Shown piece after piece: positions 9,412 to 18,717 of a stretch of 64,000 nucleotides of DNA. Location of the stretch: positions 26,206-90,205 of the forward strand of contig JAFKMU010000056.1 of the NCBI GenBank assembly GCA_017305195.1, written 5' to 3'. The position numbers and the translations under genes are program-made. The stretch's first letter is position 1. Each line of letters opens with the position of its first letter. The DNA is from Verrucomicrobiota bacterium (GTDB lineage: Bacteria > Verrucomicrobiota > Verrucomicrobiia > Chthoniobacterales > Terrimicrobiaceae). A model generated the notes under the pieces. The model was not told the DNA's origin. It saw only the letters and a program-made list of their open reading frames with translations, and made no database searches.

Positions 9412-9448
9412 CAGCTGCCAGATCGGACGGTCTGGCAGCTGTGTTTTT
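9412..9448 (+). terminator. Rho-independent terminator after the PEP-CTERM gene
   Basis: An 11-bp perfect stem (CAGCTGCCAGA with TCTGGCAGCTG) with an 8-base loop is followed by TGTTTTT. A smaller 7-bp hairpin (GCGCCTT/AAGGCGC, 9370-9392) lies just before it. The reverse direction lacks a T-run, so it mainly serves the plus strand. Confidence 0.85.
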
Positions 9449-9513
9449 GTTTGTCGGCGACGACGGGACGGGCGTTCAGAATGGTCTTCATCCGCCCGCC
9501 ACTTCCCAAGCTC

Positions 9514-11430
9514 CTACCAGTTATCCGTACGGAAGGGACTCGCTGGCAGTCCTTCGCTACTGGCGAGATTGGACGCTGCCGGGTTGTCGGCCCAGGCGTA
9601 CCGTACGGCGACGGGTTCGGTCACGGCAGGACATTTCACGGATACGGTATTTCCTTTGAGGACAGCCTCGGCGGGATGAAAGACGCGATCGGTTCCCGCC
9701 ATGAAGAAGGTACGCGGCAATGCCTGGTCCATCGTCACGAGTCCGGAGTCCGCATTTCGGAAAATACAAACGATCTGCGAACCGTCGATTTCTATGCGGT
9801 CCAATATCGGCCCGGTGGCTGTGACGGCAGCCCCGTACGTGATGGCCAGCGCGGATTGTGCCAGCCGCTCGCCCACCGGCATTTTGTCTTTCGGATGAAT
9901 ATCGTCGGCGTCGCCGAGGTTGAGTGTGATGGCCATGCCCACCCCCGGCAGCGCCAGGGCGTCCGCCTGCGCCTCGCGCAGACGCGCCCATGTGCTCTCC
10001 GGCTCATGGTCCTGCGGAGTCTTGAAACCGGGTAGCTGGACGAGATGAAAGGCCAGCCCGGGGAGGCCCCACTGCCTGCGCCAGTCCTCGATCAGGTCGC
10101 GCTGGAGCTGCGCGTAGGTATGGTGCTCGGAGGCGTTGGATTCCCCCTGGTACCAGATCGCGCCGCGAAGGGCGTAGGGAATGAGCGGCTGGATCATGTT
10201 ATCAAAGAGGATGTGCGGAGTGTTGCGCTCGCCCTGCCCCATCAGATGCGTCTCCAGGACGAGACCGAGATCATGCTCGCGGCGGCATTTCCATTCGCCG
10301 GAAAGGCCCAGGCATTCTGCAGGACTTCCTGCAGGGTGAATATTCATCACAGCCGCTGGCCCGGTCAGCCCACCGTCGTAGACGAAGGAATAGACCCGCA
10401 CGGCGATGTTCAGCGTGGGGCCGTCCACGAGTGCGGCCGGCACTGTGTAGATGCGAGGCTGATTCCAGTACGCATCCTCGCGATCTTTTCCCGTGCGACC
10501 GACCTCCAGGCCGTTGACGTAGGTGATGTCCTGCTTATCCGCTGCTCCGAGATTGAGAACAAGCTCGCGCCCGAGCCAGAATGCCGGGATCTCGACCGTG
10601 CGCCGAAACCAGAAGACGCCGGTATTCGGATGTCCGGCGGACTGCCAGGTCGCGGGCAGATGGATGCTCTGCCAGTCGGAATCCGCAGCGCCCGGCAGAT
10701 GCCAGCCGCGCTCGATGCCGGTATTGCCTGGGTCCTTCGGAAGGTTGCAGACGCGTCCGTCGGGGTCCGGGTTGCTCATGGCTTCCCAGCGGTCCTCCGT
10801 CCACGCGACCTTTTCAAAATCCGCCAGCCACTGTGCGGTATCGGGATTGCTCGCCAGGGCGGAACGGCTGAGCCAGCTCTTGATATTCGACCCGCCCCAG
10901 GAGGACGAGATCACCCCGACCGGCACGCCCAGGGCGCGATACAGTCGGCGAGCAAAGCTGAAGGCCGTGGCTGAACACTGGCGCGCGGCGGTCGGGTTCA
11001 TGGCCACCCATTCGCCCTCTACCGTTCGCTCCGGGCCGAGATGCGCTCGCTTGGGAATGTTGAAAAAACGGATCTCCGGGAAATCGGCGGCCGCGATGTC
11101 GTCCGCGCTCACGGGCAGGCAGCTCTCCAGCGTCATCTCCATGTTGGACTGGCCGGAGGCAAGCCACACCTCGCCGATCAGGATGTCGCTTATTTCGAGG
11201 GTTTCTCCCGTGGCCGGAATCGTCACGGACAAAATATGCGGACCGCCCGCCGGGAGCGCAGGCATGCGCACGAGAAAATCCCCGCTCGCCCCGGCCTGCG
11301 TCACCGCCACATGACCTCCGAGGCTGATGCGCAGCAAGGCTCCTGGCTCGGCCCAACCCCAGACGGGCAGCGGCTGGTCGCGCTGCAGGATGGCGTGGTT
11401 TTGAAACAGGGAGGCGAGGCGGAGGTTCAT
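9514..11430 (-). CDS. Sialate O-acetylesterase-family protein, no signal peptide (638 aa)
   Basis: This is the second SASA-type carbohydrate acetylesterase. It starts MNLRLASLFQNHAILQR directly with the N-terminal beta-domain, so unlike its two relatives it has no export signal and may work in the cytoplasm or be mis-started. The catalytic blocks are GQSNMEM (Ser95), WYQGESN and the canonical GDADDIHPKDKMPVG. A jelly-roll insertion is present between the halves (FWFRRTVEI, YVNGLEVGR). It is last in a minus-strand unit, 39 bases after the stop of the large glycosidase-like gene. It keeps the full Asp-Ile-His-Pro motif, which makes it the most conventional of the three acetylesterases in this window. 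Confidence 0.88.
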   Translation of the reverse strand: MNLRLASLFQNHAILQRDQPLPVWGWAEPGALLRISLGGHVAVTQAGASGDFLVRMPALPAGGPHILSVTIPATGETLEISDILIGEVWLASGQSNMEMTLESCLPVSADDIAAADFPEIRFFNIPKRAHLGPERTVEGEWVAMNPTAARQCSATAFSFARRLYRALGVPVGVISSSWGGSNIKSWLSRSALASNPDTAQWLADFEKVAWTEDRWEAMSNPDPDGRVCNLPKDPGNTGIERGWHLPGAADSDWQSIHLPATWQSAGHPNTGVFWFRRTVEIPAFWLGRELVLNLGAADKQDITYVNGLEVGRTGKDREDAYWNQPRIYTVPAALVDGPTLNIAVRVYSFVYDGGLTGPAAVMNIHPAGSPAECLGLSGEWKCRREHDLGLVLETHLMGQGERNTPHILFDNMIQPLIPYALRGAIWYQGESNASEHHTYAQLQRDLIEDWRRQWGLPGLAFHLVQLPGFKTPQDHEPESTWARLREAQADALALPGVGMAITLNLGDADDIHPKDKMPVGERLAQSALAITYGAAVTATGPILDRIEIDGSQIVCIFRNADSGLVTMDQALPRTFFMAGTDRVFHPAEAVLKGNTVSVKCPAVTEPVAVRYAWADNPAASNLASSEGLPASPFRTDNW

Positions 11431-11469
11431 GATGGTGTATTGGCTGTGCCTGAGTGACGGAGTTGCGAA

Positions 11470-14400
11470 TCAGGGAGCGATGCGAGCTTTGAGATAGTTC
11501 TCGGATTGGATGAACGCTTCGTTGGTTCCCGTGCCGTAGACCATTTGCAGCGCACGGCCCAAGCCCCGGCGTGCAAAGTCGATCTGCATCTCCAGGCCAA
11601 ATTCGCCTGTGGGTCGCTCAGCGAAACCCAACGCCCGCCACGGGATGACTGCCTCGAGCAGGTAGCCATTCTCATCTGCCGCCCGCCCGATCTGGATCGC
11701 GGGGTCGCTCGCCGAGGCCTGATCGCTCTTCGGCGTGCGGTAGGCGAGGAAGATCTGCTTGTCCGGCTTCCCGCCCTTCCCATCGGCGTCGATCAGGATC
11801 TCCACGCAGTCATTTTGAAACCAATCAGGCTTTTCCATCACCACGCCGGGTTCGCCTTTGCGAATGTACGCGGTAACGGCGAGACCGCCGTCTGTCGCGA
11901 CGAACCAGAACCGCCCGCCCTCGTCATGGAGGCGCTTGCCCTCCACGATGTGCGTGCCGAAGAAATGCCACTCCGGGATCTGGTCTTCGTTCATGTCGAT
12001 GTTGAGGGCTTTCTGCCAGATCGCTTCATCGGGCTTTCCATCCGCTTTGAGGGCGGCTCCCGGTACGAACGGGATGGTGATCTGGTTGGAAGCGGGAGAA
12101 CCTCCCTGCGGCAGCGCCTGGAATGCCGCGAGGTCGATGGTGCTGGCGAATGACTGCGATGCCTTGGTCTCGGTCGGCGTGTCGCGATCCAGCGAGCGAT
12201 TCACGAGACGGTAGTAATCCGCGAGCGCGATCATCTCGGGTTTCGGCGCCGCTGCCCGCGGCTTCTCCGCCAGCGGCCACGTGGTGGTCGGCGCGGCGGG
12301 GCCCTTGGTGTCGGCGGTGGTGATTTCGAACCAGAGCGTCCCCCATTTCGGAGACAGGTCAAAGGTCAGCTTGTCGTCCTTTCTTGTCGCTGGGACCTCG
12401 CCGAGGCGGCGTCCCTCCGCGTCGAGAGCATGGACCTTGAGGTCCGAGGCCAGACTGGATGTGAGCGTTACGCGACCTCGTAGCGCCTCGATCAGGGCTG
12501 GAGCCTTTCCTATGCTGGTGTAGTTGGGGAATCCTTTGGCATCCAACCCCAGCACCTGACCGGTGTTCTGCATCCGTGCTGCCGCGATGAGGAGGATTCT
12601 CCGCGAGTCGCCTAGCGCCCGGCCATCCGTGCTGGTGGCAAGGACGTTCCCGTACGGGAGGTCGATCGCGGCCTCGAGGTTTTTGGTCGCATTCTTCTCA
12701 CGCCATCCCATCAGCCCCGAGAACCCCTGGGTGCGCTCCGTGTCGACGATCGTCGTGCCATGTCCCCAGTCTATCGTCAGCTCCCCGGTGTCGGATTGGA
12801 TAAAGCTCTTCCCGGCGGCATTATCCGCAGTATCGATCTGCCATCGCTGGCAGGCCGCTAGATAAAGGCGGTAGAGCCACTGCACATCCGCGATCTGATC
12901 CTGGAAGGCCCGCCCATTGGGCAGCACGAGGTAGCGGTCATCCAGCCAGCCAAGGGTGTATTTCCCGTCTGCGCTCAGGCCGATGGGCTTCGCTCCCTCG
13001 GGGATGGACGCCACCTCGACAGCTCCCTCCAGCGCGTCAAAGGTGAGCTGCCTGCTCTCGGGCCACGGCCAGGAGACCGTGAACGTCGCTGGCTTGGTAA
13101 GATTCACGATCCGGGCCTCGGGCCGCACTGTACGGGCGGGCAATCCCAGGTCGCGCGATTTGTGATGCGGATCAACATAGGGATTATCTCCCACCAGCAC
13201 GGCATGCTTCGCTTTGCGGTAGTCCCCGCTCGCGCTGCGGCCCGTCATGAAGACCACGTCGGCGTCGCCCTCGTAGACCTCATCAAAGAAAACACACTCC
13301 ACCTCGTGCAGGATCGGGAGAAACAGCGCCGCGTCGCCGATGGTGCCGCCGCCGCCGCTCAAGCCCAGCGCGTGGAGGTTTTGCTCATGCAGGTCAGCTG
13401 AGGAAAAGGCAATATCCGCTTTGGCTTTATTGTCCTTGAAATCCCGCCGGATGAAGAGCGCGGCGCAGATGCGATTGACCGCCATCCACGGCACATCGTG
13501 CATCGAGGAGTAGTTGAAGGTGATGGCCTTTTTGTATTCCTGCCACTTGTAGGAAAAATCGTAGTCCGGCACCGGCTCGTCCACCCAGCGATGCCCGAAG
13601 CTGAAGTGCAGGCTCTGCGTCACCTTTTGCTGCGCCGTGATCGCGGCGATGGCGAGGTTGCAGTCCGCGCTCATGGTGAGGCTCCGCCCTGTCCACTCGC
13701 CATTGATCCCCGGCGCACCGCGCACCTTGATGCGGGGGAGATTGGAGAACCAGTTGCTGGTGCTTGCGTCGACGCCATCCATCACCACGCCCCGCACTCC
13801 CGGCCTCGCATCCCAGGCCAGCAGGCCGCCATGCGCGTAGAGATGGGCCGCGATCGCGCCCGTTCCCTGCACCTCGGCATATTGATTGATCGGCCCCTGC
13901 AGCTCATGCGACCCCACGATCACACCTTGAAACCCGAGGCTGCGAATGTGTTTCGCCGCCTCGCGGTAAAAGCCCATCGCCTGGTCCGCGAGAAAGGCGT
14001 ACCAGTCATTCACCCGCGAGCCTCCCTTGGTCTTGGAACGGTACGGCCGGTTCCACTCCAGATACCGGCCGAGCTTGGGCGCGAAGACATTGCCTTTGGC
14101 CGGATCTTCATCGGCAAAGAGGCCCTTCGTTCCGGAGGCATCCGTCCACTGCGCGTCCAGCGTCTCGCGATTCCCGTACCGGGCGAGCAGCCACTTGTTC
14201 CATTCCTGCTGGTGCCAGGCGCGAATGCCGTCGGTCACCTTGAAGTTCCAATCCCAGAACAGCCCGTTTTCATTGATGATCTCGACCGTGCCGACTCCTG
14301 GCTCCTCGCCCCATTTGCGCCCGGTGTACGGGTTGACGTGGCTGAGGAACTCCGTCACCGCGCGCTTCCAGGCCTCCACGATCCTGGGGTGAGGGAAGAC

Positions 14401-15024
14401 ACCCTTCCAGCCCTTGTTATCCAGCTGGTTCATGGCCTCCCCGTCCTCCATGCCGTCCTCGGGCAGGAAGGGGCGGAAATCGGCGAAATCCAGGTACACG
14501 TAGACGCCGCGCTTGTAGAGTTCGGCGGCAAAACGATCCAGCTTGTCCATTTCGTTGGGCTGGAGCAGCGAGTTGCTCTTGGGATTCTCCTGGAGATAGC
14601 CGAGCCCCCGGCGGGGGATGTCGTTGTGGTGAAAACGCACCATGTTGTACCCGGCGGAGGCGATGGCGTCGGCGAGCTTTTCGATATCCTCCGGCGTGTC
14701 GGGCAGGGACATGCCAAAGACCGTCGTGGTCCCCCAGAACCGCACGGGCGTGCCGTCCTGAAACTCCAACTGGCAGTCGGGTCGTGTATGGACGAATCCG
14801 TGCTTCCCCGCCGGGGCGTCGAGGAGCCACGCGGCAGCGTTCACGACGGAATCACTCGCGATCCGGGGGTAAGGGCTGAGCGGCCATACGACGAGGTCGG
14901 CACTATCCGGGAGCGCCTCGGCTGGTTTGGCGCGTGGGATGCTTTCCGTGCTGTCGACAGCGTGGACGAGCGGCGGAATGAGGCAGCAGAATGCGGCCAC
15001 GAGAATGGGCGGGAGTTTTGTCAT
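11470..15024 (-). CDS. Large exported glycosidase-like protein with C-terminal CBM9-like module
   Basis: The product is 1184 residues when started at the ATG at 15024, which places a signal peptide (PPILVAAFCCLIPPLVHA) at the N-terminus. A longer open frame to 15117 would overlap the upstream gene and bury the signal. Residues about 60-430 look like a clan GH-A (beta/alpha)8 barrel: RFWGTTTVFGMSLPDTPEDI, GYNMVRFHHNDIP, YVYLDFADFRPF, and IINENGLFWDW with the Asn-Glu pair typical of the acid/base near residue 250. The middle (about 430-960) holds further beta domains. Residues from about 980 to the end form a CBM9-like module (DGKPDEAIWQKA, WFQNDCVEILIDADG). The substrate is unknown; an endo-acting plant-glycan hydrolase is likely. 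It lies between the sialidase-like and acetylesterase genes. Confidence 0.78.
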   Translation of the reverse strand: MTKLPPILVAAFCCLIPPLVHAVDSTESIPRAKPAEALPDSADLVVWPLSPYPRIASDSVVNAAAWLLDAPAGKHGFVHTRPDCQLEFQDGTPVRFWGTTTVFGMSLPDTPEDIEKLADAIASAGYNMVRFHHNDIPRRGLGYLQENPKSNSLLQPNEMDKLDRFAAELYKRGVYVYLDFADFRPFLPEDGMEDGEAMNQLDNKGWKGVFPHPRIVEAWKRAVTEFLSHVNPYTGRKWGEEPGVGTVEIINENGLFWDWNFKVTDGIRAWHQQEWNKWLLARYGNRETLDAQWTDASGTKGLFADEDPAKGNVFAPKLGRYLEWNRPYRSKTKGGSRVNDWYAFLADQAMGFYREAAKHIRSLGFQGVIVGSHELQGPINQYAEVQGTGAIAAHLYAHGGLLAWDARPGVRGVVMDGVDASTSNWFSNLPRIKVRGAPGINGEWTGRSLTMSADCNLAIAAITAQQKVTQSLHFSFGHRWVDEPVPDYDFSYKWQEYKKAITFNYSSMHDVPWMAVNRICAALFIRRDFKDNKAKADIAFSSADLHEQNLHALGLSGGGGTIGDAALFLPILHEVECVFFDEVYEGDADVVFMTGRSASGDYRKAKHAVLVGDNPYVDPHHKSRDLGLPARTVRPEARIVNLTKPATFTVSWPWPESRQLTFDALEGAVEVASIPEGAKPIGLSADGKYTLGWLDDRYLVLPNGRAFQDQIADVQWLYRLYLAACQRWQIDTADNAAGKSFIQSDTGELTIDWGHGTTIVDTERTQGFSGLMGWREKNATKNLEAAIDLPYGNVLATSTDGRALGDSRRILLIAAARMQNTGQVLGLDAKGFPNYTSIGKAPALIEALRGRVTLTSSLASDLKVHALDAEGRRLGEVPATRKDDKLTFDLSPKWGTLWFEITTADTKGPAAPTTTWPLAEKPRAAAPKPEMIALADYYRLVNRSLDRDTPTETKASQSFASTIDLAAFQALPQGGSPASNQITIPFVPGAALKADGKPDEAIWQKALNIDMNEDQIPEWHFFGTHIVEGKRLHDEGGRFWFVATDGGLAVTAYIRKGEPGVVMEKPDWFQNDCVEILIDADGKGGKPDKQIFLAYRTPKSDQASASDPAIQIGRAADENGYLLEAVIPWRALGFAERPTGEFGLEMQIDFARRGLGRALQMVYGTGTNEAFIQSENYLKARIAP

Positions 15025-15080
15025 GGCGGGAGGGCTTTTCCACGAAGGAATGGGGTGAATGTTTTGCCGATCCCGGAGGT

Positions 15081-16238
15081 TTAGTCCTCGAGATCGCGGA
15101 GGCCGAAGACATGGCATTCGATGTCTTCCTTGCCGACAGAGTTAACGATCACCAGGTGATCGTTCACGAAATGGCAGTACGCATACCCGTAGCGGCCATG
15201 CTTGTACGCGCCGGGGTAACGCAGTGGTGCATCGGGTGCGTCGCCCAAAAGAAAATGCCGGTCAAAGACATTGCCATCGCGGCTCACCGCCAGCACCAGC
15301 GGCGTACGGCGCAGGCTGGATTCCGGCACGTTTGGGTCCGGGCAGCTCAGGGCGAAGTATCTCCCGTCGGGCAGACGGCCAAACTGCATCTTGCTGCCGC
15401 AATCGGTGAAGTCCGTGAGGCGCGGTTCGCTCCATGTCGCGCCATTGTCGCAGCTTTCGACCACGGCGAGGCGCGCCCGGTTCGTGCGCAGCATCATCCT
15501 GAGCGGCTGGTCGGGGATTTCGTAGACTGACCCCTCGCAGACACCAAGTTCCGCAGCCTGTCCACCTGGCGGGCAGAAACCCCGCGCCCATTCATAGTAT
15601 CCCTCTGGCACGCCGGGCAGCGCGGCAATATGCCATCCCGACAAACCGGCTGGATCGTCCGTATAGGCGTGCAGGAGATGCCCGGTCAGGAGCAGGCGTC
15701 CAGACGACAGGCGCACGGGGCTCAGGTTGGGAATAAAACCAGGCAGCCTGCAATTTGTGGAGCTCCACGACGCGCCGCCGTCCTGCGAGACGTAAACGCC
15801 GGCATGGACATCCTGCAATGTCCTGAGTCCCGGCTTGTTCCATCGATCAAGACCGGATTCCATGAAAAGTGCCATCGCCGCAGGGGTGATCTCGTAGCTG
15901 GAATAATACGCCGCGATGGTGTCCTGTCCGACATGCAGCCCACCTGAAGTGATGCAGGTCGGTCCATTCTCGCCCTGCGTCGCTGGCACGAGCGACTGCG
16001 CAGCCGTCCAGGTGTGGCCGAGATCATCGGAGGTTGCATAGACCATGATCTGCCCTGGCGCGTCTTCATGGAGATGCCCCAGCGACCAGGTAGCCCAGAG
16101 CCGTCCGCCGATTGAGACCACCTGCGGGTGGTGACTGTAGGCCGCATCCCAGGAGCTGGCTCGATGGATGATCGAGGTGCGTCCTGCGAGCCGGGTTACC
16201 TTGGCCGCGCCGTAGCGATTGGTGATGATGGGTGGCAT
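15081..16238 (-). CDS. Sialidase-like (BNR) beta-propeller, no signal peptide
   Basis: This 385-residue protein resembles six-bladed exo-alpha-sialidase-type propellers. It has Asp-box motifs TSDDLGHTW, VSQDGGASW and SCDNGATW, plus a C-terminal block KHGRYGYAYCHF followed by VNDHLVIVNS. I chose MPPIITNRYG (16238); the frame extends 20 residues upstream to 16298. No signal peptide is visible in either form, so it is probably cytoplasmic. Related proteins in Verrucomicrobiota and Bacteroidota are usually annotated as sialidases, but many act on other sugars or are uncharacterised. It leads a minus-strand unit with the large glycosidase-like gene 56 bases downstream and the acetylesterase at the end. 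True sialidase activity is not shown. Confidence 0.75.
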   Translation of the reverse strand: MPPIITNRYGAAKVTRLAGRTSIIHRASSWDAAYSHHPQVVSIGGRLWATWSLGHLHEDAPGQIMVYATSDDLGHTWTAAQSLVPATQGENGPTCITSGGLHVGQDTIAAYYSSYEITPAAMALFMESGLDRWNKPGLRTLQDVHAGVYVSQDGGASWSSTNCRLPGFIPNLSPVRLSSGRLLLTGHLLHAYTDDPAGLSGWHIAALPGVPEGYYEWARGFCPPGGQAAELGVCEGSVYEIPDQPLRMMLRTNRARLAVVESCDNGATWSEPRLTDFTDCGSKMQFGRLPDGRYFALSCPDPNVPESSLRRTPLVLAVSRDGNVFDRHFLLGDAPDAPLRYPGAYKHGRYGYAYCHFVNDHLVIVNSVGKEDIECHVFGLRDLED

Positions 16239-16603
16239 GCTGGGGACTGGTGCGTTCTGTATTAGGCTTGATGTGTAGCGCAAGGTCAGGGTGTTCACTC
16301 GCGCTGTATGTGGGAAGGACCGCTTCTCCGGAGGGTTTTTCGGCTGCGGGAAAATATCATCTTTATGCGCCGGAAGACGCGAGTGGTTTGTTACTCGGGG
16401 GAATCATTTACGGAGATTTGTTTGCACAATTTCGCTGAGGCTTTCTCGGCATTTGAGGATTTGGTTTGTGGAAAAGATTGTTTCCTTCATCACTGCGAAC
16501 ACGGAAGATGTGTGCATCCCTGACCCCCAAACGCAGGCTTTTGGAAAAGCGAACTTTCAGCAACAGTGGGCGAGCCGTTCGGAGAAATACGGAGGTTTTC
16601 GCG
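16239..16603. other. Divergent intergenic region
   Basis: This 365-base stretch separates the divergent genes at 16238 (minus) and 16604 (plus). Its only clear signal is the operator-like motif at 16416-16431. A frame open from 16466 reads into the downstream gene but is Arg/Ser-rich and precedes a good ribosome binding site, so I treat it as leader rather than protein. Confidence 0.5.
16416..16431. promoter_or_regulatory. Operator-like motif, third copy
   Basis: ATTTGTTTGCACAATT matches the palindrome at 558-573 in 13 of 16 positions and shares TTTGTTTG-ACAAT with the site at 7267-7282. It lies roughly midway between two divergent genes, as expected of a shared operator. Function is inferred. 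Confidence 0.4.
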
Positions 16604-17476
16604 GTGAAAGCGATCCTCGTCCTGCTGGCGGTGATCTTTGTCGCCAGCCTGCCGGCCTCGGAGTGGACTCCCGTTCTCTGGCGTGGTGAAAAGGCCTGGC
16701 AGTCGACATCGCAAGGGTGGATCGCCACCGTCTCGGAAGAGCGTTCCCGGCTGGTGTCCATCACCCGCGTCGGGGAGGGGCGTAATCTCCTTTATGAATC
16801 CTCTCGCGAAGGCATCTCGTGGGGAGGTCACCGCGGCTGGCTCGGCCCGCAATCTGCCTGGCAACCCGCCTGGCCTCCGCCGCGCGATTGGGAGTCCAGC
16901 GCCGCCTTGCGGGTGGCGGTTTCCGGTTCTCTGCTCACGCTGACTCATCCGCATGTCGATCCACAGTATCCGGCTCTCACCCGGGCTTATGAATGGCGGG
17001 GTGACGTGCTGCACTGCCGGCTTTCCTGGCGGGGCGGGCGTTTCTACGGCATTCATATCGTGCAACTGCCTCGAGGTGCGGTCGTGAGCGTGCGGCGGGC
17101 CGTGACGCCGGAACTCCCTTTGGGCTATGCCCTCGTCCCGATCTATCAGCGACCGAACATCCTGATCGATGTCCCGCTGGCGCGCGCGGTGAGTCGTGTC
17201 GATGGCGACTCTGTGACCCTGCGGCATGCCAATCAAAGCGAGAAGGTCGCGTTCTTTCCGCAGACGATCTTTGCCCGGATCGGAAAATACCGGCTGCAGA
17301 TGCAGCGTGGCGACCAGTCGGGCTTCTCGTCGTCCGAGCCCGATATGGGACTGCTCACCCAGGTCTACCTCGGAGATCGCCTCAATCCCTTTATCGAGAT
17401 CGAGCAGCTCTCCCCCTATGTCAAAGGCCGCGCGGCCTCGACGGAGATGCTTCTCCGCCCACAGGTCGCCAGATAA
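16604..17476 (+). CDS. Exported protein of unknown family (GTG start)
   Basis: The start is the GTG at 16604, preceded by GGAGGT at 16591-16596 with ideal spacing. It opens a 290-residue protein with a short signal peptide (VKAILVLLAVIFVASLPAS). The mature part is rich in Trp and beta-strands (WTPVLWRGEKAW, SWGGHRGWLGPQ, AWPPPRDWE, RAYEWRGDVLHCRLSWRGG). It ends with conserved-looking blocks RIGKYRLQMQ and FIEIEQLSPY. The Trp-Gly-Gly-His region and strand pattern recall galactose-mutarotase-like supersandwich proteins (DUF4380/DUF4432 type), but I cannot assign it confidently. It stands alone on the plus strand, convergent with the sialidase-like gene ending at 17500. This is one of the few genes here with a strong Shine-Dalgarno sequence. 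Confidence 0.7.
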   Translation: MKAILVLLAVIFVASLPASEWTPVLWRGEKAWQSTSQGWIATVSEERSRLVSITRVGEGRNLLYESSREGISWGGHRGWLGPQSAWQPAWPPPRDWESSAALRVAVSGSLLTLTHPHVDPQYPALTRAYEWRGDVLHCRLSWRGGRFYGIHIVQLPRGAVVSVRRAVTPELPLGYALVPIYQRPNILIDVPLARAVSRVDGDSVTLRHANQSEKVAFFPQTIFARIGKYRLQMQRGDQSGFSSSEPDMGLLTQVYLGDRLNPFIEIEQLSPYVKGRAASTEMLLRPQVAR

Positions 17477-17499
17477 GGCGCTTCAGCGGAAGCTCCCAC

Positions 17500-18699
17500 T
17501 CACGCCGCATGCGTGGCAAGGTGCGGGGCTGGCGCGGGCGCGGGACTTATATCGGATTCCGGCTGGAACGGGTTCGCCGGGGAGTCCATGAGTTCACAGT
17601 CGCGAAAGTCGCGGATGCGGTGAAACGTCAGGTAGTTCGCGTCATGCTCATTGCGCGCGCCGCCGCTGGCATCCTCCCACGCGGTGCGGCAGACAAATAC
17701 CAGGTCGCGGCCCTCGATGAGCCAGTCGACATATTGAAAGCCATGTCGCGCGGAATCCGGATGATAGAGGGGGATATAACGCATCTCCCAGTGGCGCAGA
17801 TCCGTCGAGCGCAGCAGGGCCAGAGTATTGCGGATCTGGGTGTGATGATCCTTGTCCTCAGCGTGCCTGGGCGGCACGGCGTTGGCGAGCGTCCACCATG
17901 CGCCGGACTCGGGATCTTTGCGCACGGCAAACTTAGTCGCCGCCCCCGGCAGCTCGATCATGTCGTGCTCGGGGTGAAAGGTCAGCGTGTGTCCATCGGG
18001 ATCGAGGATGGCGAGCGCGGCCTTCTCTCCCCGCGGATGGTGAACGCGCAGGAGATTGGCCATGCGGCCATCGTCCAGCGTGACGGCATTTCCCTCCAGC
18101 CAGCCTCCGAAGGCTCCCGCCAGCCATTCCGGCGACTGCACCGCCATCGTTGAAAAGGTCCAGTTCGCACGGTCCAGCAGATCGGCTCCGATGGGTGCCG
18201 AGACCAGCATGGGATTGTACCGCTGGCCCCATGTGGTTCCGCTTCCGGCGTCCTCAATGGCCCGCCAGATCCTCCCGGAGTGAATGATCACCGGCATCGG
18301 AGCCGTGTGATACTGCCCCTCCGGCGTCAACAGCCCCGATCGTTCATCGACCGGCGATGTCCAACTGAATCCCCCATCTTCGCTCCGCCGGATCACCAGG
18401 AGACCGTGATGACAGGTCAGCCCCATCAGGTAGAGCGCGCCGTTGTGTACGAACAGCCCCGACCAGAAAGCACCCTCGATCCCAGCCGCCTGCTTCCAGG
18501 TAAGGCCGCGATCCGTACTGCGGTGGATCAATGTCCCGCCGCGCTCGTGTTCGCGCGATCCCGGGCCAAAGAAGTCGTGCGAGGCAACATACGTCCCATC
18601 CCCCAGGATCGCGATGCTCGGCGACCCGATGAAGAGCCCGGATACGGCGGGCTGGTGGCGAATGACCGTTCCCGGGGGCGTAGGGAGAGGCTGCTTCAT
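17500..18699 (-). CDS. Sialidase-like (BNR) beta-propeller, second copy
   Basis: This 399-residue protein shows Asp-box motifs HRSTDRGLTW and RRSEDGGFSW, and propeller segments GSPSIAILGDGTYVASHD and PMPVIIHSGRIWRA, typical of the sialidase superfamily. There is no signal peptide. It is only weakly similar to the propeller at 15081-16238 and is more like the subgroup beginning with a GSPS-IA-LPDG-Y-ASHD blade found in plant-glycan loci. It starts 18 bases after the stop of the PEP-CTERM gene at 18718-20190, so the two are probably co-transcribed. Its C-terminal tail is Pro/Ala-rich (SPAPAPAPHLATHAA). The substrate is unknown; I would not call it a sialidase without the Arg triad being checked structurally. 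Confidence 0.75.
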   Translation of the reverse strand: MKQPLPTPPGTVIRHQPAVSGLFIGSPSIAILGDGTYVASHDFFGPGSREHERGGTLIHRSTDRGLTWKQAAGIEGAFWSGLFVHNGALYLMGLTCHHGLLVIRRSEDGGFSWTSPVDERSGLLTPEGQYHTAPMPVIIHSGRIWRAIEDAGSGTTWGQRYNPMLVSAPIGADLLDRANWTFSTMAVQSPEWLAGAFGGWLEGNAVTLDDGRMANLLRVHHPRGEKAALAILDPDGHTLTFHPEHDMIELPGAATKFAVRKDPESGAWWTLANAVPPRHAEDKDHHTQIRNTLALLRSTDLRHWEMRYIPLYHPDSARHGFQYVDWLIEGRDLVFVCRTAWEDASGGARNEHDANYLTFHRIRDFRDCELMDSPANPFQPESDISPAPAPAPHLATHAA

Positions 18700-18717
18700 G
18701 CTGGATCGGGCGTTGAT

